A DNA stretch of 64,000 bases from Oscillospiraceae bacterium (GCA_015067545.1 SVMG01000001.1:124001-188000), one strand, 5' to 3'; positions 18,432 through 27,013 are shown, numbered from the stretch's first letter. Made by a program: numbers and translations. Notes: generated by a model from the letters alone, not told the origin.

Positions 18432-19759
18432 GATAAACTCCTTTGTAGTTCCCCATTTGCAGGATCCAATGTGATCAAATGGAAGGCATTGATCATGGAT
18501 TCCTGGGTCATATTGTACGCTGCAGAAGTTACATCCAAATGCGCAGCAAAGACCATGGATTCATTGCGGTAAAGCACAAATCTGTTGTCCGAAATTGCCT
18601 GCTCTTCCCGCTCCTGTCCGGTAAAAACATAAAGTGTGAAAAGGTTGGATCGGGTACCGTCGGCACTTGTTATATAAAACTCATAACTGTTGCCAAACTG
18701 ATTCACACCGATACTGTTCGCAACTTCGTTGGGCAATTCCAGGAACCACCCACCTGTGAAGCTATGATAGGTGTGGCGTTTATCCACCTCTGTTCCGTCA
18801 GAATTCATGGAATACCAACGGATCAGATACTGGTTATTGCTGGCTGTGCTGTCCGGACGGGCCAAAGGAATCAGATCCGGCAGCTCCAGCGTTCCGTCCT
18901 TATCCAGGTCATCCGCATATACATAATAATTGCGCAGTGTCTGAACGCTGGTGCCGGATTCGTTTGAAAGGCTCACATTTGTGAACACTCCGTTCACCAG
19001 GGCATACACGTCCGTGATAATGGCGGAGCCATCCACATCGCTGGCCACATATACCGCTTCAATACCGTCATTGAGCTTGCTGGCCATGATCCGCTTAATG
19101 CGGTCGGCAGGCTCTGACATGGTGATCTCCGGCGAGCGCTCTAAAACGCCCTCATTGAAGGTATACAGCTCTGCAATGCCATTGGCAGAAGGATCTTCAC
19201 CCGGGCGCAGGATCATTAACTCACTGTGTGCATCCGCATCCAGATCCGTGGTAATAAAACGGGTATATTGGGTGGTAAGCATTTGTGTGAGATTACCGTC
19301 GATCATGCTATATACCGACACAGATCGTACGACCTGCTCACTGACCTGCCTGCCGATCACAATGTCCATACCGTTTCTGCCGGTAAAGTTCACATATTGT
19401 ACCTGATCGAAGGCTGTGCCATTGTTTTCCAGGGTGTTGATCAAAACATATTTGTCCTGTATCAGTGAAAAAATCAAGATCTTCAACGGCTTTTCGCCAC
19501 TGCCCTTGGCAAAGACCAGACACTCATCAGAACCGTCTCCGTCCAGATCCACCATCTGTACCGGCTGCTGATGCTCGCCGGAAATGGGCGCATGGTATTC
19601 CAAGCCTGACATGGCGCTGTCCATTGCGCTCTGCAGATTCAGATACCCCTCTGACCGTTTGGGAACTGCATACATTTGATCGATGGTGCGCATGCTGCAT
19701 CCACACAATAAGATGGTCACCACAAAAAGCAGTGTGATCCATACTCTATTGCGATTCAT
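18428..19759 (-). CDS. Lipoprotein with DxDxD-loop repeats, linked to a two-component system
   Basis: 443 residues. A signal sequence ends in a lipobox with Cys21 (TILLCGC), so the protein should be anchored outside the membrane. At least three EF-hand-like or FG-GAP-like acidic loops appear: DLDGDGSDE (71-79), DLDADAHSE (172-180) and DLDKDGTLE (284-292), with a weaker DVDGSA at 241-246, suggesting a calcium-binding beta-propeller. I do not recognise a named family. The ATG at 19759 follows AAAGGAG at good spacing. The stop overlaps the response regulator start, so the three genes are translationally coupled. A sensing accessory role is inference. Confidence 0.85.
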   Translation of the reverse strand: MNRNRVWITLLFVVTILLCGCSMRTIDQMYAVPKRSEGYLNLQSAMDSAMSGLEYHAPISGEHQQPVQMVDLDGDGSDECLVFAKGSGEKPLKILIFSLIQDKYVLINTLENNGTAFDQVQYVNFTGRNGMDIVIGRQVSEQVVRSVSVYSMIDGNLTQMLTTQYTRFITTDLDADAHSELMILRPGEDPSANGIAELYTFNEGVLERSPEITMSEPADRIKRIMASKLNDGIEAVYVASDVDGSAIITDVYALVNGVFTNVSLSNESGTSVQTLRNYYVYADDLDKDGTLELPDLIPLARPDSTASNNQYLIRWYSMNSDGTEVDKRHTYHSFTGGWFLELPNEVANSIGVNQFGNSYEFYITSADGTRSNLFTLYVFTGQEREEQAISDNRFVLYRNESMVFAAHLDVTSAAYNMTQESMINAFHLITLDPANGELQRSLS

Positions 19760-19783
19760 AGTACCATCTCCTTTCAAAAAGTA

Positions 19784-19792
19784 ATTATAACA
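19784..19792 (-). promoter_or_regulatory. Extended -10 promoter before the lipoprotein-two-component genes
   Basis: On the minus strand TGTTATAAT gives an extended -10 element. The -35 region is weak. It lies between the dnaE stop and the lipoprotein RBS, and no terminator hairpin separates it from dnaE. Confidence 0.5.
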
Positions 19793-19813
19793 TACTTTGC
19801 GCCAAAAGAAAAG

Positions 19814-22800
19814 TTATTTCAACACCACATTTGCTTCACCCAGGAGATTTTTCAGCTCTGAAAGCATCCTGCTGTCCAGGCTGACCTGCGTGCCCCGGCG
19901 TGTACGATTATCTGCAAAGAACAGAACCACCTGCGCCTCCCCCGGGAACATATTGAGAATCGCTTTGACCTTGCGGTAGCGGGAGTCATTTTCTCCGCTC
20001 AATTGCAAATATAGCTTATTTGCCGTGGGTTGAGCAGGCGCAGGGACTGGCTCCTCAGGTAACTGGGTCGCGTAGTCCGATATGGGCCGTGCCCGGTTGA
20101 TGACGATCTGCGGCTCTTTTTCGTCCCGTATAGACAGTCTTCCGGTGACGACCACCGGACTGTTTTCCCGCAAATAGCCTCCGTATTGGCTCAACACATT
20201 GGAGAACGCCAGCATTTCAATGGACGCAGTATCATCCTCCACGGTTACATACGCCATCATGGAGTTATTTCGTGTCGTCTTCATTTTAACGCTTTGCACG
20301 ATGCCCGCAACACTGATAATGGAGTCATCCTTGTAAGGATTGTCCTCACTCATCAGAACGCCAATGGGCACAACATGTGTGTTTTTCAGAAGGCTGCGGT
20401 AGTCGTCCATGGGATGCCCGGAAATATAGATACCGGTCGTTTCTTTCTCCATGGTCATCATATCCGCTCTGCTCAGCTCCGGCAGAGAAGGAATCGGAAT
20501 GGAGGCGGCCTTGTCGTCATCTTCCAACATGGCAAACATACCCATCTGACCGTCCAAATTCTTCTTCCTTGAGGATGCTACACTGTCCATCATGCTGTCG
20601 TAAACCGCAAGCAGTTCGCTCCTGTGATGTCCAAAGCAATCCAGAGCACCACATTTGATGAAGTTTTCCACGGCGCGCTTGTTCAGCTCACCCTCGCCCA
20701 TTCTCTGCAGGAAATCCTCCATGGATTTGAAGTGGCCATCCACATTTCGTTTGGCAGAGATGGTGCGGATCAGTGCCCGGCCCACATTCTTGACTGCGCC
20801 CAAACCAAAGCGGATAGCATCCCCTTCCACGGTAAAGTGGTCGTCGGAATGGTTGATATCCGGGGGCAGAACAGAAATGCCCATTTCCTTGCATTCTGCA
20901 ATGTAGCCGGAGATCTTTGTTGCGGAATCCAGAACGGAGGTCATGAGCGCCGCCATGTACTGGTGCGGATAGTGACACTTGAGATATGCCGTCTGATAAG
21001 AAACCACTGCATAACAAACTGCATGCGCCTTGTTAAAGGCATAGTTTGCGAATTCTACGATCTCATCATAGATGGACTGGGCTGCAGCCTCTGTTACGCC
21101 ATTGGCGACTGCTCCGGGAATGCCTTGTGCTGCATCGCCATATACGAAAACCTTGCGCTCGGCCTCAATGACCTTCATTTTCTTCTTTGAGATGGCGCGG
21201 CGAATGTTGTCCGCCTGCCCCATTGTATAACCGCCAAGTGCCTGAAAGATGGCAATAACCTGCTCCTGGTAGACGATACAGCCGTAGGTGACCTTCAGAA
21301 TCGGCTCCAGCAAGGGTGTTTTGTAGCGGATCTTTCTGGGATCCAGCTTGTTGGCAATAAAGGTCGGAATGGAATCCATTGGACCCGGCCGGTAAAGGGC
21401 AACGATAGCGGTCAGATCTTCAATGGACGTGGGGCGCATATTCACACACACGCCGGTGATACCGGCAGATTCCAGCTGAAAAACGCCCTGAGTCTTGCCT
21501 TCTGCCAGCATGGCAAAGGTAGCAGGATCATTGTCCGGCACTTTGCTAATGTCAAAGCTCGGATTGAGCTTTTGAATTTCCTTTTGGGCATCCTCAATAA
21601 CCGTCAGGTTTCGCAGGCCCAAAAAGTCCATTTTTAACAGACCCAGCTCCTCGATGGTAGTCATGGTATACTGGGTGACAATGGTATCATCGTTCCGGGA
21701 AAGCGGCACATAGGTATCCACCGGATCCGCCGTAATCACAACGCCTGCGGCGTGGGTGGATGTGTTGCGGGGCATGCCCTCCAGGCTCATGGCGGTGTCG
21801 ATCAGCAGTTTGACCCGCTCGTCACCGTCATACATTTCCTTCAGCTTGGGGCTGACCTCCAACGCTTCCTTCAGTGTGATATGCAGTGTGGTGGGCACTA
21901 ACTTGGCAACCACATCCGTCTCTGCATAGGAAAAATTCAGCGCGCGTCCCACATCCCGGATCGCACCGCGGGCGGCCATCGTACCAAAGGTAGCGATCTG
22001 TGCCACATGGTCGGAGCCATACTTGCGCATAACATAGTCGATGACTTCCGGACGGCGCTCCTGGCAGAAATCCGTATCAAAGTCGGGCATACTGACACGC
22101 TCAGGGTTCAAAAAACGCTCGAAAATCAGCGCATACTGCATGGGATCCACTTCCGTGATATGCATACAGTACGCCACAATGGAGGCTGCACCGGAGCCGC
22201 GTCCCGGGCCCACAGGTATCCCCTGCTCTTTTGCGTAGCGTATGAAATCCCACACGATGAGATAGTAGTTCACATAGCCCATCTTGCTGATGATGCCGAT
22301 CTCGTATTCCAGCCGGTCAACATATTCCTGTGGCGGATTTTGGTATCTTTCCGCAAATCCTGCGTAGCAAAGCTGACGGAAATATTCCTCATTGGTCACG
22401 CCGTCCGGCACAGGGAAAGACGGCAAGTGATATTCATGGAAAGTAAATTCCAAATTGCACATTTCGGCAATTTTCGCCGTATTGGCAAAGGCTTCCTCAC
22501 AATTTGGGAACAGCTGACGAAGCTCCTCTTCGCTTTTGAGGTAGAATTCGTCGGTTTGGAATTTCATTCGGTTGGTATCGTCCACCGTTTTGCCGGTTTG
22601 GATGCACAAAAGCACATCCTGCATGGCTGCATCCTCTTTGCGCAGATAGTGGGCGTCATTTGTGACGATCAAGGGTAGTCCGGTCTCCCGGGCCAGGCGC
22701 TGAACGCCTTGATTGACTGCGATCTGTTCCTCAATGCCGTGATCCTGCATTTCCAGGTAAAAATGCTCCGGGCCAAAGATGTCCGCCATCCTGAGGGCAT

Positions 22801-23269
22801 ATTCCTTCGCGGCATTGTAATCCTCTTCCAGCAGGAACTGGGCGACACCGCCTGCCAGACATGCGGAGGTAGCGATCAATCCCTCACGGTATTGCGCAAG
22901 CAATTCCAAGTCAACCCGGGGTTTGCCGTAAAAGCCATGGGTAAAGGCCTCAGAAACCAGCTTGCACAGGTTTTCATAGCCTTTGCGGTTTTCGCATAGC
23001 AGCACCAAATGGTAAGGATCATTGTCGATGCCGTGAACGCGGTCTTCCATCCGGCGACGGGTCACATAGACCTCACAGCCGATAATGGCCTTGATCCCGG
23101 CAGCCTTGGCGGCCTTATAAAAATCGATACAGCCATACATCACGCCATGGTCGGTGATGGCAATGGCAGTCTGACCCAATTCCTTGACCCGCTCCATCAT
23201 ACGATCGATGCGGCATGCACCGTCAAGAAGGCTGTATTCTGTATGTACGTGCAGATGCACAAAGCTCAT
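19814..23269 (-). CDS. dnaE: DNA polymerase III subunit alpha, DnaE type
   Basis: 1151 residues of C-family polymerase. The N-terminal PHP domain (HLHVHTEYSLLDGA at 5-18), the palm motif PDFDTDF with catalytic Asp398 and Asp400, GPGRGSGAAS (354-363) and a C-terminal OB-fold region are in place. There is no exonuclease insertion, so this is DnaE and not PolC, which is encoded separately at 52.7 kb. The start overlaps whiA by ATGA. Two consensus promoters and a LexA-like operator precede murB, the first gene of the unit. In Firmicutes PolC is the main replicase and DnaE extends primers or supports mutagenic synthesis; which applies here is not shown. Confidence 0.96.
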   Translation of the reverse strand: MSFVHLHVHTEYSLLDGACRIDRMMERVKELGQTAIAITDHGVMYGCIDFYKAAKAAGIKAIIGCEVYVTRRRMEDRVHGIDNDPYHLVLLCENRKGYENLCKLVSEAFTHGFYGKPRVDLELLAQYREGLIATSACLAGGVAQFLLEEDYNAAKEYALRMADIFGPEHFYLEMQDHGIEEQIAVNQGVQRLARETGLPLIVTNDAHYLRKEDAAMQDVLLCIQTGKTVDDTNRMKFQTDEFYLKSEEELRQLFPNCEEAFANTAKIAEMCNLEFTFHEYHLPSFPVPDGVTNEEYFRQLCYAGFAERYQNPPQEYVDRLEYEIGIISKMGYVNYYLIVWDFIRYAKEQGIPVGPGRGSGAASIVAYCMHITEVDPMQYALIFERFLNPERVSMPDFDTDFCQERRPEVIDYVMRKYGSDHVAQIATFGTMAARGAIRDVGRALNFSYAETDVVAKLVPTTLHITLKEALEVSPKLKEMYDGDERVKLLIDTAMSLEGMPRNTSTHAAGVVITADPVDTYVPLSRNDDTIVTQYTMTTIEELGLLKMDFLGLRNLTVIEDAQKEIQKLNPSFDISKVPDNDPATFAMLAEGKTQGVFQLESAGITGVCVNMRPTSIEDLTAIVALYRPGPMDSIPTFIANKLDPRKIRYKTPLLEPILKVTYGCIVYQEQVIAIFQALGGYTMGQADNIRRAISKKKMKVIEAERKVFVYGDAAQGIPGAVANGVTEAAAQSIYDEIVEFANYAFNKAHAVCYAVVSYQTAYLKCHYPHQYMAALMTSVLDSATKISGYIAECKEMGISVLPPDINHSDDHFTVEGDAIRFGLGAVKNVGRALIRTISAKRNVDGHFKSMEDFLQRMGEGELNKRAVENFIKCGALDCFGHHRSELLAVYDSMMDSVASSRKKNLDGQMGMFAMLEDDDKAASIPIPSLPELSRADMMTMEKETTGIYISGHPMDDYRSLLKNTHVVPIGVLMSEDNPYKDDSIISVAGIVQSVKMKTTRNNSMMAYVTVEDDTASIEMLAFSNVLSQYGGYLRENSPVVVTGRLSIRDEKEPQIVINRARPISDYATQLPEEPVPAPAQPTANKLYLQLSGENDSRYRKVKAILNMFPGEAQVVLFFADNRTRRGTQVSLDSRMLSELKNLLGEANVVLK

Positions 23270-24180
23270 GACCCAGCCTCCTTTGCAAGCTCTACGATCT
23301 TCTTCAATCTGTGGTTCATAGCAGGCTTCGTAATGGCAGGCTCCATCATGGCTGCCAGTTCTGTTAGGGATGCCTCAGGATTTTGCTCCCGGGCTGCAAT
23401 GGCCTGCTGCAGTTTGACAGGCAGCTTGACAACATCCCCCCGATCCCGAAGAATACGGATGGCCGCCAGCTGCTCCTGGGCGGCCTCCACAACCTTGGAG
23501 GTATTCGCATCATCGCAATTACAGCGACGGTTGACCTTGTTATTCAGCTCTTTTTCCAGGCGTGCTTCCATGATGCCCATGGCCGCTACCGGTGCTCCCA
23601 GAAGCGTCAATAAATCGGATATAAGCTCGCTCTGCTTAAGGTAAAGTACCTGTCCACCGCCCCTCTGTGCGGTTTTAAGGGTAAATTCCAAAATCTCACG
23701 AATCAGCGCCTCGGTTTCCCGGGCAACACTTCTATGGGTGGTGGTAATCTCCATGTGGTAGCCCTTAACCGGATCGGTAACGCTGCCGCCAGCCAGGAAG
23801 GCTCCACGCAAAAAGGATGCCTTGCAGCAATCCTCCTCCACAATGGGCAAATTTACATGAAGTGCCAGCGTATCGTTGACATCAAAGCCGTAAGCCGACA
23901 TCACAGCAGACAGTTTTTCACCGTCCGTGATCTGGAAGACCAATTTGCCCGGCGCATCTTCGTCCGGAAGGGTGTCAAAGGAAATCCCAAAGGCTTTCTT
24001 GAATAATTTCGGCAGGCATTGCGCAAATTCGCGGCTTTCCGTGATAATACGGATTCCTTTTCCGGTGAAGCTGTTGCAGAACAGCAAAATTCCAAAGCAC
24101 TGGGCCAATGCGCAGCACTTTTTTTGAGGCAGCGTCCGGCATACCTCCGCCTTTGCAGCGCCTGAAAATGAGACAGCCAT
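23266..24180 (-). CDS. whiA: DNA-binding protein WhiA
   Basis: 304 residues. WhiA combines an N-terminal degenerate LAGLIDADG homing-endonuclease fold (FLRGAFLAGGSVTDP near 115-129) with a C-terminal helix-turn-helix (ASLTELAAMMEPAITKPAMNHRLKKI). It influences cell division and sporulation-linked gene expression in Gram-positives. It usually follows rapZ and yvcK; here it sits between murB and dnaE, and those two partners are absent from the adjoining sequence. GAGAGGAGGT precedes the ATG. Confidence 0.95.
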   Translation of the reverse strand: MAVSFSGAAKAEVCRTLPQKKCCALAQCFGILLFCNSFTGKGIRIITESREFAQCLPKLFKKAFGISFDTLPDEDAPGKLVFQITDGEKLSAVMSAYGFDVNDTLALHVNLPIVEEDCCKASFLRGAFLAGGSVTDPVKGYHMEITTTHRSVARETEALIREILEFTLKTAQRGGGQVLYLKQSELISDLLTLLGAPVAAMGIMEARLEKELNNKVNRRCNCDDANTSKVVEAAQEQLAAIRILRDRGDVVKLPVKLQQAIAAREQNPEASLTELAAMMEPAITKPAMNHRLKKIVELAKEAGS

Positions 24181-24198
24181 AGCTGACCTCCTCTCTTT

Positions 24199-25110
24199 CT
24201 ACCAAATACGAACCTCCGGTTCCAAGCGAATACCGGAATTTTGAAATACCTTATCTGAGACCTGTGCAAGCAGGTTTTTAACGTCCTCAGCGGTCGCTCC
24301 GCCCATATTCACAGCAAACCCTGCATGCTTGGTGGAGATGGCAGCACCACCAACCTGATAGCCCTTGAGTCCGGCCTGATCAATCAACGCAGCGGCATAT
24401 CCACCCACAGGGCGCTTGAAGGCAGATCCGGCTGACGGCAGCTCCAGAGGCTGAGAGGCCGAACGCCTCGCCATCAGTTCCTTCATTTGGGCTTTGATCT
24501 CCTCTTGAGGCTTCGGTGTTAAAGCAAATACAGCACTTACAACAATGCCACCCTCGTCTTCCAGTCTGCTGTGCCGATAGGAAAATGCCATCTGCTCTGC
24601 AGTGTAGGTAGTGAGATTTCCACTTAAATCCATCACATCCACACTGGTGCAGACCTGGCAGATCTCCCCACCGTAAGCGCCGGCGTTCATGTAGACACCA
24701 CCGCCGACTGTGCCGGGTATGCCGTGCGCAAACTCCAGACCGGACAATCCGAGATTGGCCGCAAACACTGCCGCACGGGTCATGGTAACACCTGCGGCAA
24801 CGCGGATGTGGGTATCATCAAGCTGCTCCATACCGTTCATGCAGTCCTTCAGACAAATTACCAATCCATGCAGGCCGTCATCCGGGGCAAGCACATTGGT
24901 TCCGGCTCCCAGAATTGCCGGTTTGGTGCTTAATTGCTTGCAAGTGCTTAATATCTCTGCCAATTCCTGCGCATTTTTGGGAAAGGCCATTACCTCCACT
25001 TCTCCGCCTATACGAAAGGAAGTGTGCCGAGCCATGGTTTCCGCGAAACTCAGGTCAATTTTTGGCAATAAAGTGACAATTTTCTGCTGAAAATGGGTTA
25101 AACCAGCCAT
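24199..25110 (-). CDS. murB: UDP-N-acetylenolpyruvoylglucosamine reductase
   Basis: 303 residues. This FAD enzyme reduces UDP-GlcNAc-enolpyruvate to UDP-MurNAc, an early committed step of peptidoglycan synthesis. FAD-binding segments GAGTNVLAPDDGLHGLVI and GIPGTVGGGVYMNAGAYGGE and the SYRHSR segment are conserved, and the C-terminal PSAGSAFKRP carries the catalytic serine of the type II enzyme. The ATG at 25110 is chosen because CCGGAGG precedes it; an in-frame ATG 19 codons upstream overlaps the promoter. First gene of murB-whiA-dnaE. Confidence 0.95.
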   Translation of the reverse strand: MAGLTHFQQKIVTLLPKIDLSFAETMARHTSFRIGGEVEVMAFPKNAQELAEILSTCKQLSTKPAILGAGTNVLAPDDGLHGLVICLKDCMNGMEQLDDTHIRVAAGVTMTRAAVFAANLGLSGLEFAHGIPGTVGGGVYMNAGAYGGEICQVCTSVDVMDLSGNLTTYTAEQMAFSYRHSRLEDEGGIVVSAVFALTPKPQEEIKAQMKELMARRSASQPLELPSAGSAFKRPVGGYAAALIDQAGLKGYQVGGAAISTKHAGFAVNMGGATAEDVKNLLAQVSDKVFQNSGIRLEPEVRIW

Positions 25111-25138
25111 AAACGCCTCCGGGTGTATGATTGATAAC

Positions 25139-25167
25139 AGTATAACATATACACAGTGTTTTTGCAA
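25139..25167 (-). promoter_or_regulatory. Proximal promoter of murB-whiA-dnaE
   Basis: On the minus strand TTGCAA (25167-25162) and TATACT (25144-25139) are separated by 17 bases. It lies about 30 bases before the murB start. Confidence 0.8.
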
Positions 25168-25205
25168 TCATTTGGGGAAGTATTTTATATTGTTTTTTGC
25201 AAAAC

Positions 25206-25219
25206 CGAACATGTGTTCT
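25206..25219 (-). promoter_or_regulatory. LexA/DinR-type SOS operator
   Basis: The plus strand reads CGAACATGTGTTCT, matching the Gram-positive LexA box CGAAC-N4-GTTCG in all but the last base. It covers the expected transcription start of the distal promoter, an ideal position for repression. LexA control is inferred from the motif and its placement. Confidence 0.75.
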
Positions 25220-25220
25220 T

Positions 25221-25249
25221 ATTGTATCACAGTGTATCATTACTGTCAA
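25221..25249 (-). promoter_or_regulatory. Distal, LexA-overlapped promoter of murB-whiA-dnaE
   Basis: On the minus strand TTGACA (25249-25244) and TACAAT (25226-25221) are separated by 17 bases. The transcription start should fall near 25214, inside the LexA-like box. Confidence 0.8.
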
Positions 25250-25262
25250 CAAAAAACAAAAT

Positions 25263-25284
25263 AAGGGCGGCCGAAGCCGCCCTT
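25263..25284 (-). terminator. Terminator of the ferredoxin gene
   Basis: On the minus strand AAGGGCGGC-TTCG-GCCGCCCTT, a UUCG-loop hairpin, is followed by ATTTTGTTTTTTG. It isolates the ferredoxin transcript from murB. Confidence 0.92.
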
Positions 25285-25293
25285 TGCAGGTAT

Positions 25294-25680
25294 TTACTTC
25301 TCCACGATCTCCAGGATTTCCATGGGACAAGCCTTGACGCAGATGCCACATGCAATACACTTACTGGCGGGATTGCCCTCCTTCAGTACCATGACCTTCA
25401 TGGGGCAGACCTCCACGCACTTGCCACAGGAAACACACAGCTTCTTGTTGATCATGTAAACGCCGGTCTTGGGATTTTGGGTGATCGCACCGTGCTCGCA
25501 AGCCTTTTCACACTTGCCGCACTGGATGCAGGTCATGGGCTTTGCGCCACTGCCCTTCGCAACCACCTGGATGCAGGAATAATCAGGATTGAATTCTTTG
25601 TAGAAGGCATTGGAGCATGCGCGAACGCACTCCAAACAAGCCATACATTCCGTACCTTTTTTCACAGTGAGTTTCTTCAT
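25294..25680 (-). CDS. Polyferredoxin with four [4Fe-4S] cluster motifs
   Basis: 128 residues. Four CxxCxxCxxxC motifs can be read: CMACLECVRAC, CIQCGKCEKAC, CVSCGKCVEVC and CIACGICVKAC. This predicts two paired 2[4Fe-4S] units and a role as an electron carrier or small subunit of an oxidoreductase. It has no signal peptide, so it is cytoplasmic. It is monocistronic, with its own promoter and strong terminator, and no catalytic partner is adjacent. AGGAGA precedes the ATG. The redox partner is unknown. Confidence 0.9.
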   Translation of the reverse strand: MKKLTVKKGTECMACLECVRACSNAFYKEFNPDYSCIQVVAKGSGAKPMTCIQCGKCEKACEHGAITQNPKTGVYMINKKLCVSCGKCVEVCPMKVMVLKEGNPASKCIACGICVKACPMEILEIVEK

Positions 25681-25718
25681 AACAGAGGATTCTCCTTTAT
25701 GTAATCGTTATCTTCTTT

Positions 25719-25746
25719 ATTATAGCGCCATTTCCGAAAATAGCAA
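25719..25746 (-). promoter_or_regulatory. Promoter of the polyferredoxin gene
   Basis: On the minus strand TTGCTA (25746-25741) and TATAAT (25724-25719) are separated by 16 bases. Confidence 0.65.
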
Positions 25747-25849
25747 TGGTAAAAATAGAAAATCGTCAAAAATTGGAGGTTTTTTCCTGTCTAATTCCCA
25801 AACCAAGGGTAATACTAACGTTGTAATCTGAATAACAGGAGGTAGCATT

Positions 25850-26110
25850 ATGAAAAAAATTGCAATTTTTGCATTGTGCCTTGTTCTGGGTCTTGGTCTT
25901 TTAACTGCCTGCGGCAGCAGAGACAGCTCTGATGAAACAGCAGATCCCAGCTCCAGCATGACAACAGCGCCCACGACTGTTCCTACTACAGCCGCGACAC
26001 AACCTTCCTCTACTGCCACCACGCCCTCCAGCAGCGGTATGCTGGAAGATGGCATGATCGACGGAAACGGGGATGCCGGTAAAAGCGGCCGCGTAAACCG
26101 AATGGACTAA
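25850..26110 (+). CDS. Small Thr/Ser/Pro-rich lipoprotein
   Basis: 86 residues: a signal peptide (KKIAIFALCLVLGLGLL) and lipobox LTAC with Cys21, then a low-complexity tract rich in Thr, Ser, Pro and Ala (about 35-66), and a charged tail rich in Gly and Asp. It resembles many unnamed Clostridia lipoproteins with a flexible exposed stalk. ACAGGAGGTAGC precedes the ATG. Nothing identifies a function, and the tract has no paired Cys or enzyme motif. A hairpin follows the stop. Confidence 0.75.
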   Translation: MKKIAIFALCLVLGLGLLTACGSRDSSDETADPSSSMTTAPTTVPTTAATQPSSTATTPSSSGMLEDGMIDGNGDAGKSGRVNRMD

Positions 26111-26130
26111 GGTCAGGCAATCGCCTGGCC
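26111..26130. terminator. Hairpin between convergent genes
   Basis: GGTCAGGC-aatc-GCCTGGCC, an 8-bp stem including one G-T pair, lies between the lipoprotein stop and the stop of the minus-strand gene. T-runs are poor, so it is a candidate only. Confidence 0.5.
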
Positions 26131-26137
26131 TACATAA

Positions 26138-27013
26138 TCAAAGAATGGTAACGTAGCGCTGCAGATTCTTTTTCAGCCGTTCGGCAGCCAGCAGAGCATG
26201 ATCAATATAATTCTCGCTGGTGGCACCCTCAGCATCCCGCCAGGCGGCGGTAAGCGTCGGGCCGGCAGAAATTGCAGCACCGTATCCATACCGGTCAAAA
26301 GCCAGGGAACAGTTTTTCATATTGCCGCTGGGGTAATCAAGGCCGTCAACCAGTATAAACATATGCTTATACTGAGTACGCAGATTCCGCAAGCTGTCCA
26401 CAGAGCCGGCACTGCTTACAGCGCAGATCCGTGAATAATTGCATCTTGTAAAAATGGATTCGCCGAAACGGTTTACCAGCTCGGCAGCCGCACCCTGAAC
26501 AAGCCGTTTTCCGGTCAGCAGATCCTGCAGTTCGGATGCGGACTTGTTAGCAGAACGAACAACAATAAACAGATCCTTATCTCCTTTGGCACACGCGGGT
26601 ACAAAAGGTCTGATCGCATCACTGCCGATGTATGGGCTGATCAGCATGCCCTGGATGGGATATTCATCGTTAGTAAGTAACAATGCGGCACGGTCAGCAG
26701 CCCAGGGAGACAGGATCTGCGGGCCATCGAGCAATGTGTAGAAGCCCAATTCCCCTGCCCTTTTCAGCAGGCTCTTCAACTGAGAAAGGCCATCCGCTCC
26801 CAGCAGAGCAAAGGTATCAAAAGAAAACCGCACACCGGGTACAACACCAGACAGTGCCTCCAAAAGCTCAGAACAGAAGCGCGGATACGCTTTGACGAAG
26901 CTTCCCTCCTGCTCCATCAGATGGGGCGGCAGCAATTCCTCCGTGATGCTCAGATCCAGAATGAGAGGATTTTTGAGTTTTCGAATTTTTTCATGCAAAA
27001 AATCTATAGACAT
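26138..27013 (-). CDS. Orotidine-5'-phosphate decarboxylase-like protein lacking the catalytic motif
   Basis: 291 residues. The opening IDFLHEKIRKLKNP and the middle segment SPYIGSDAIRPFVPAC followed by LFIVVRSANKSASELQDL align by eye with type 2 (long) PyrF proteins, whose equivalents read NPY-G-D---P and RTSN. The catalytic DxKRGDI motif that follows the third strand is replaced by DGPQILS at 96-102, and the substrate-contacting KPQ segment near 63-68 reads RFSFD. The fold is probably retained while the decarboxylase chemistry is lost. It stands alone, without other pyr genes. The ATG at 27013 is preferred because an ATG two codons earlier sits one base from AAGGAGG. Confidence 0.65.
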   Translation of the reverse strand: MSIDFLHEKIRKLKNPLILDLSITEELLPPHLMEQEGSFVKAYPRFCSELLEALSGVVPGVRFSFDTFALLGADGLSQLKSLLKRAGELGFYTLLDGPQILSPWAADRAALLLTNDEYPIQGMLISPYIGSDAIRPFVPACAKGDKDLFIVVRSANKSASELQDLLTGKRLVQGAAAELVNRFGESIFTRCNYSRICAVSSAGSVDSLRNLRTQYKHMFILVDGLDYPSGNMKNCSLAFDRYGYGAAISAGPTLTAAWRDAEGATSENYIDHALLAAERLKKNLQRYVTIL

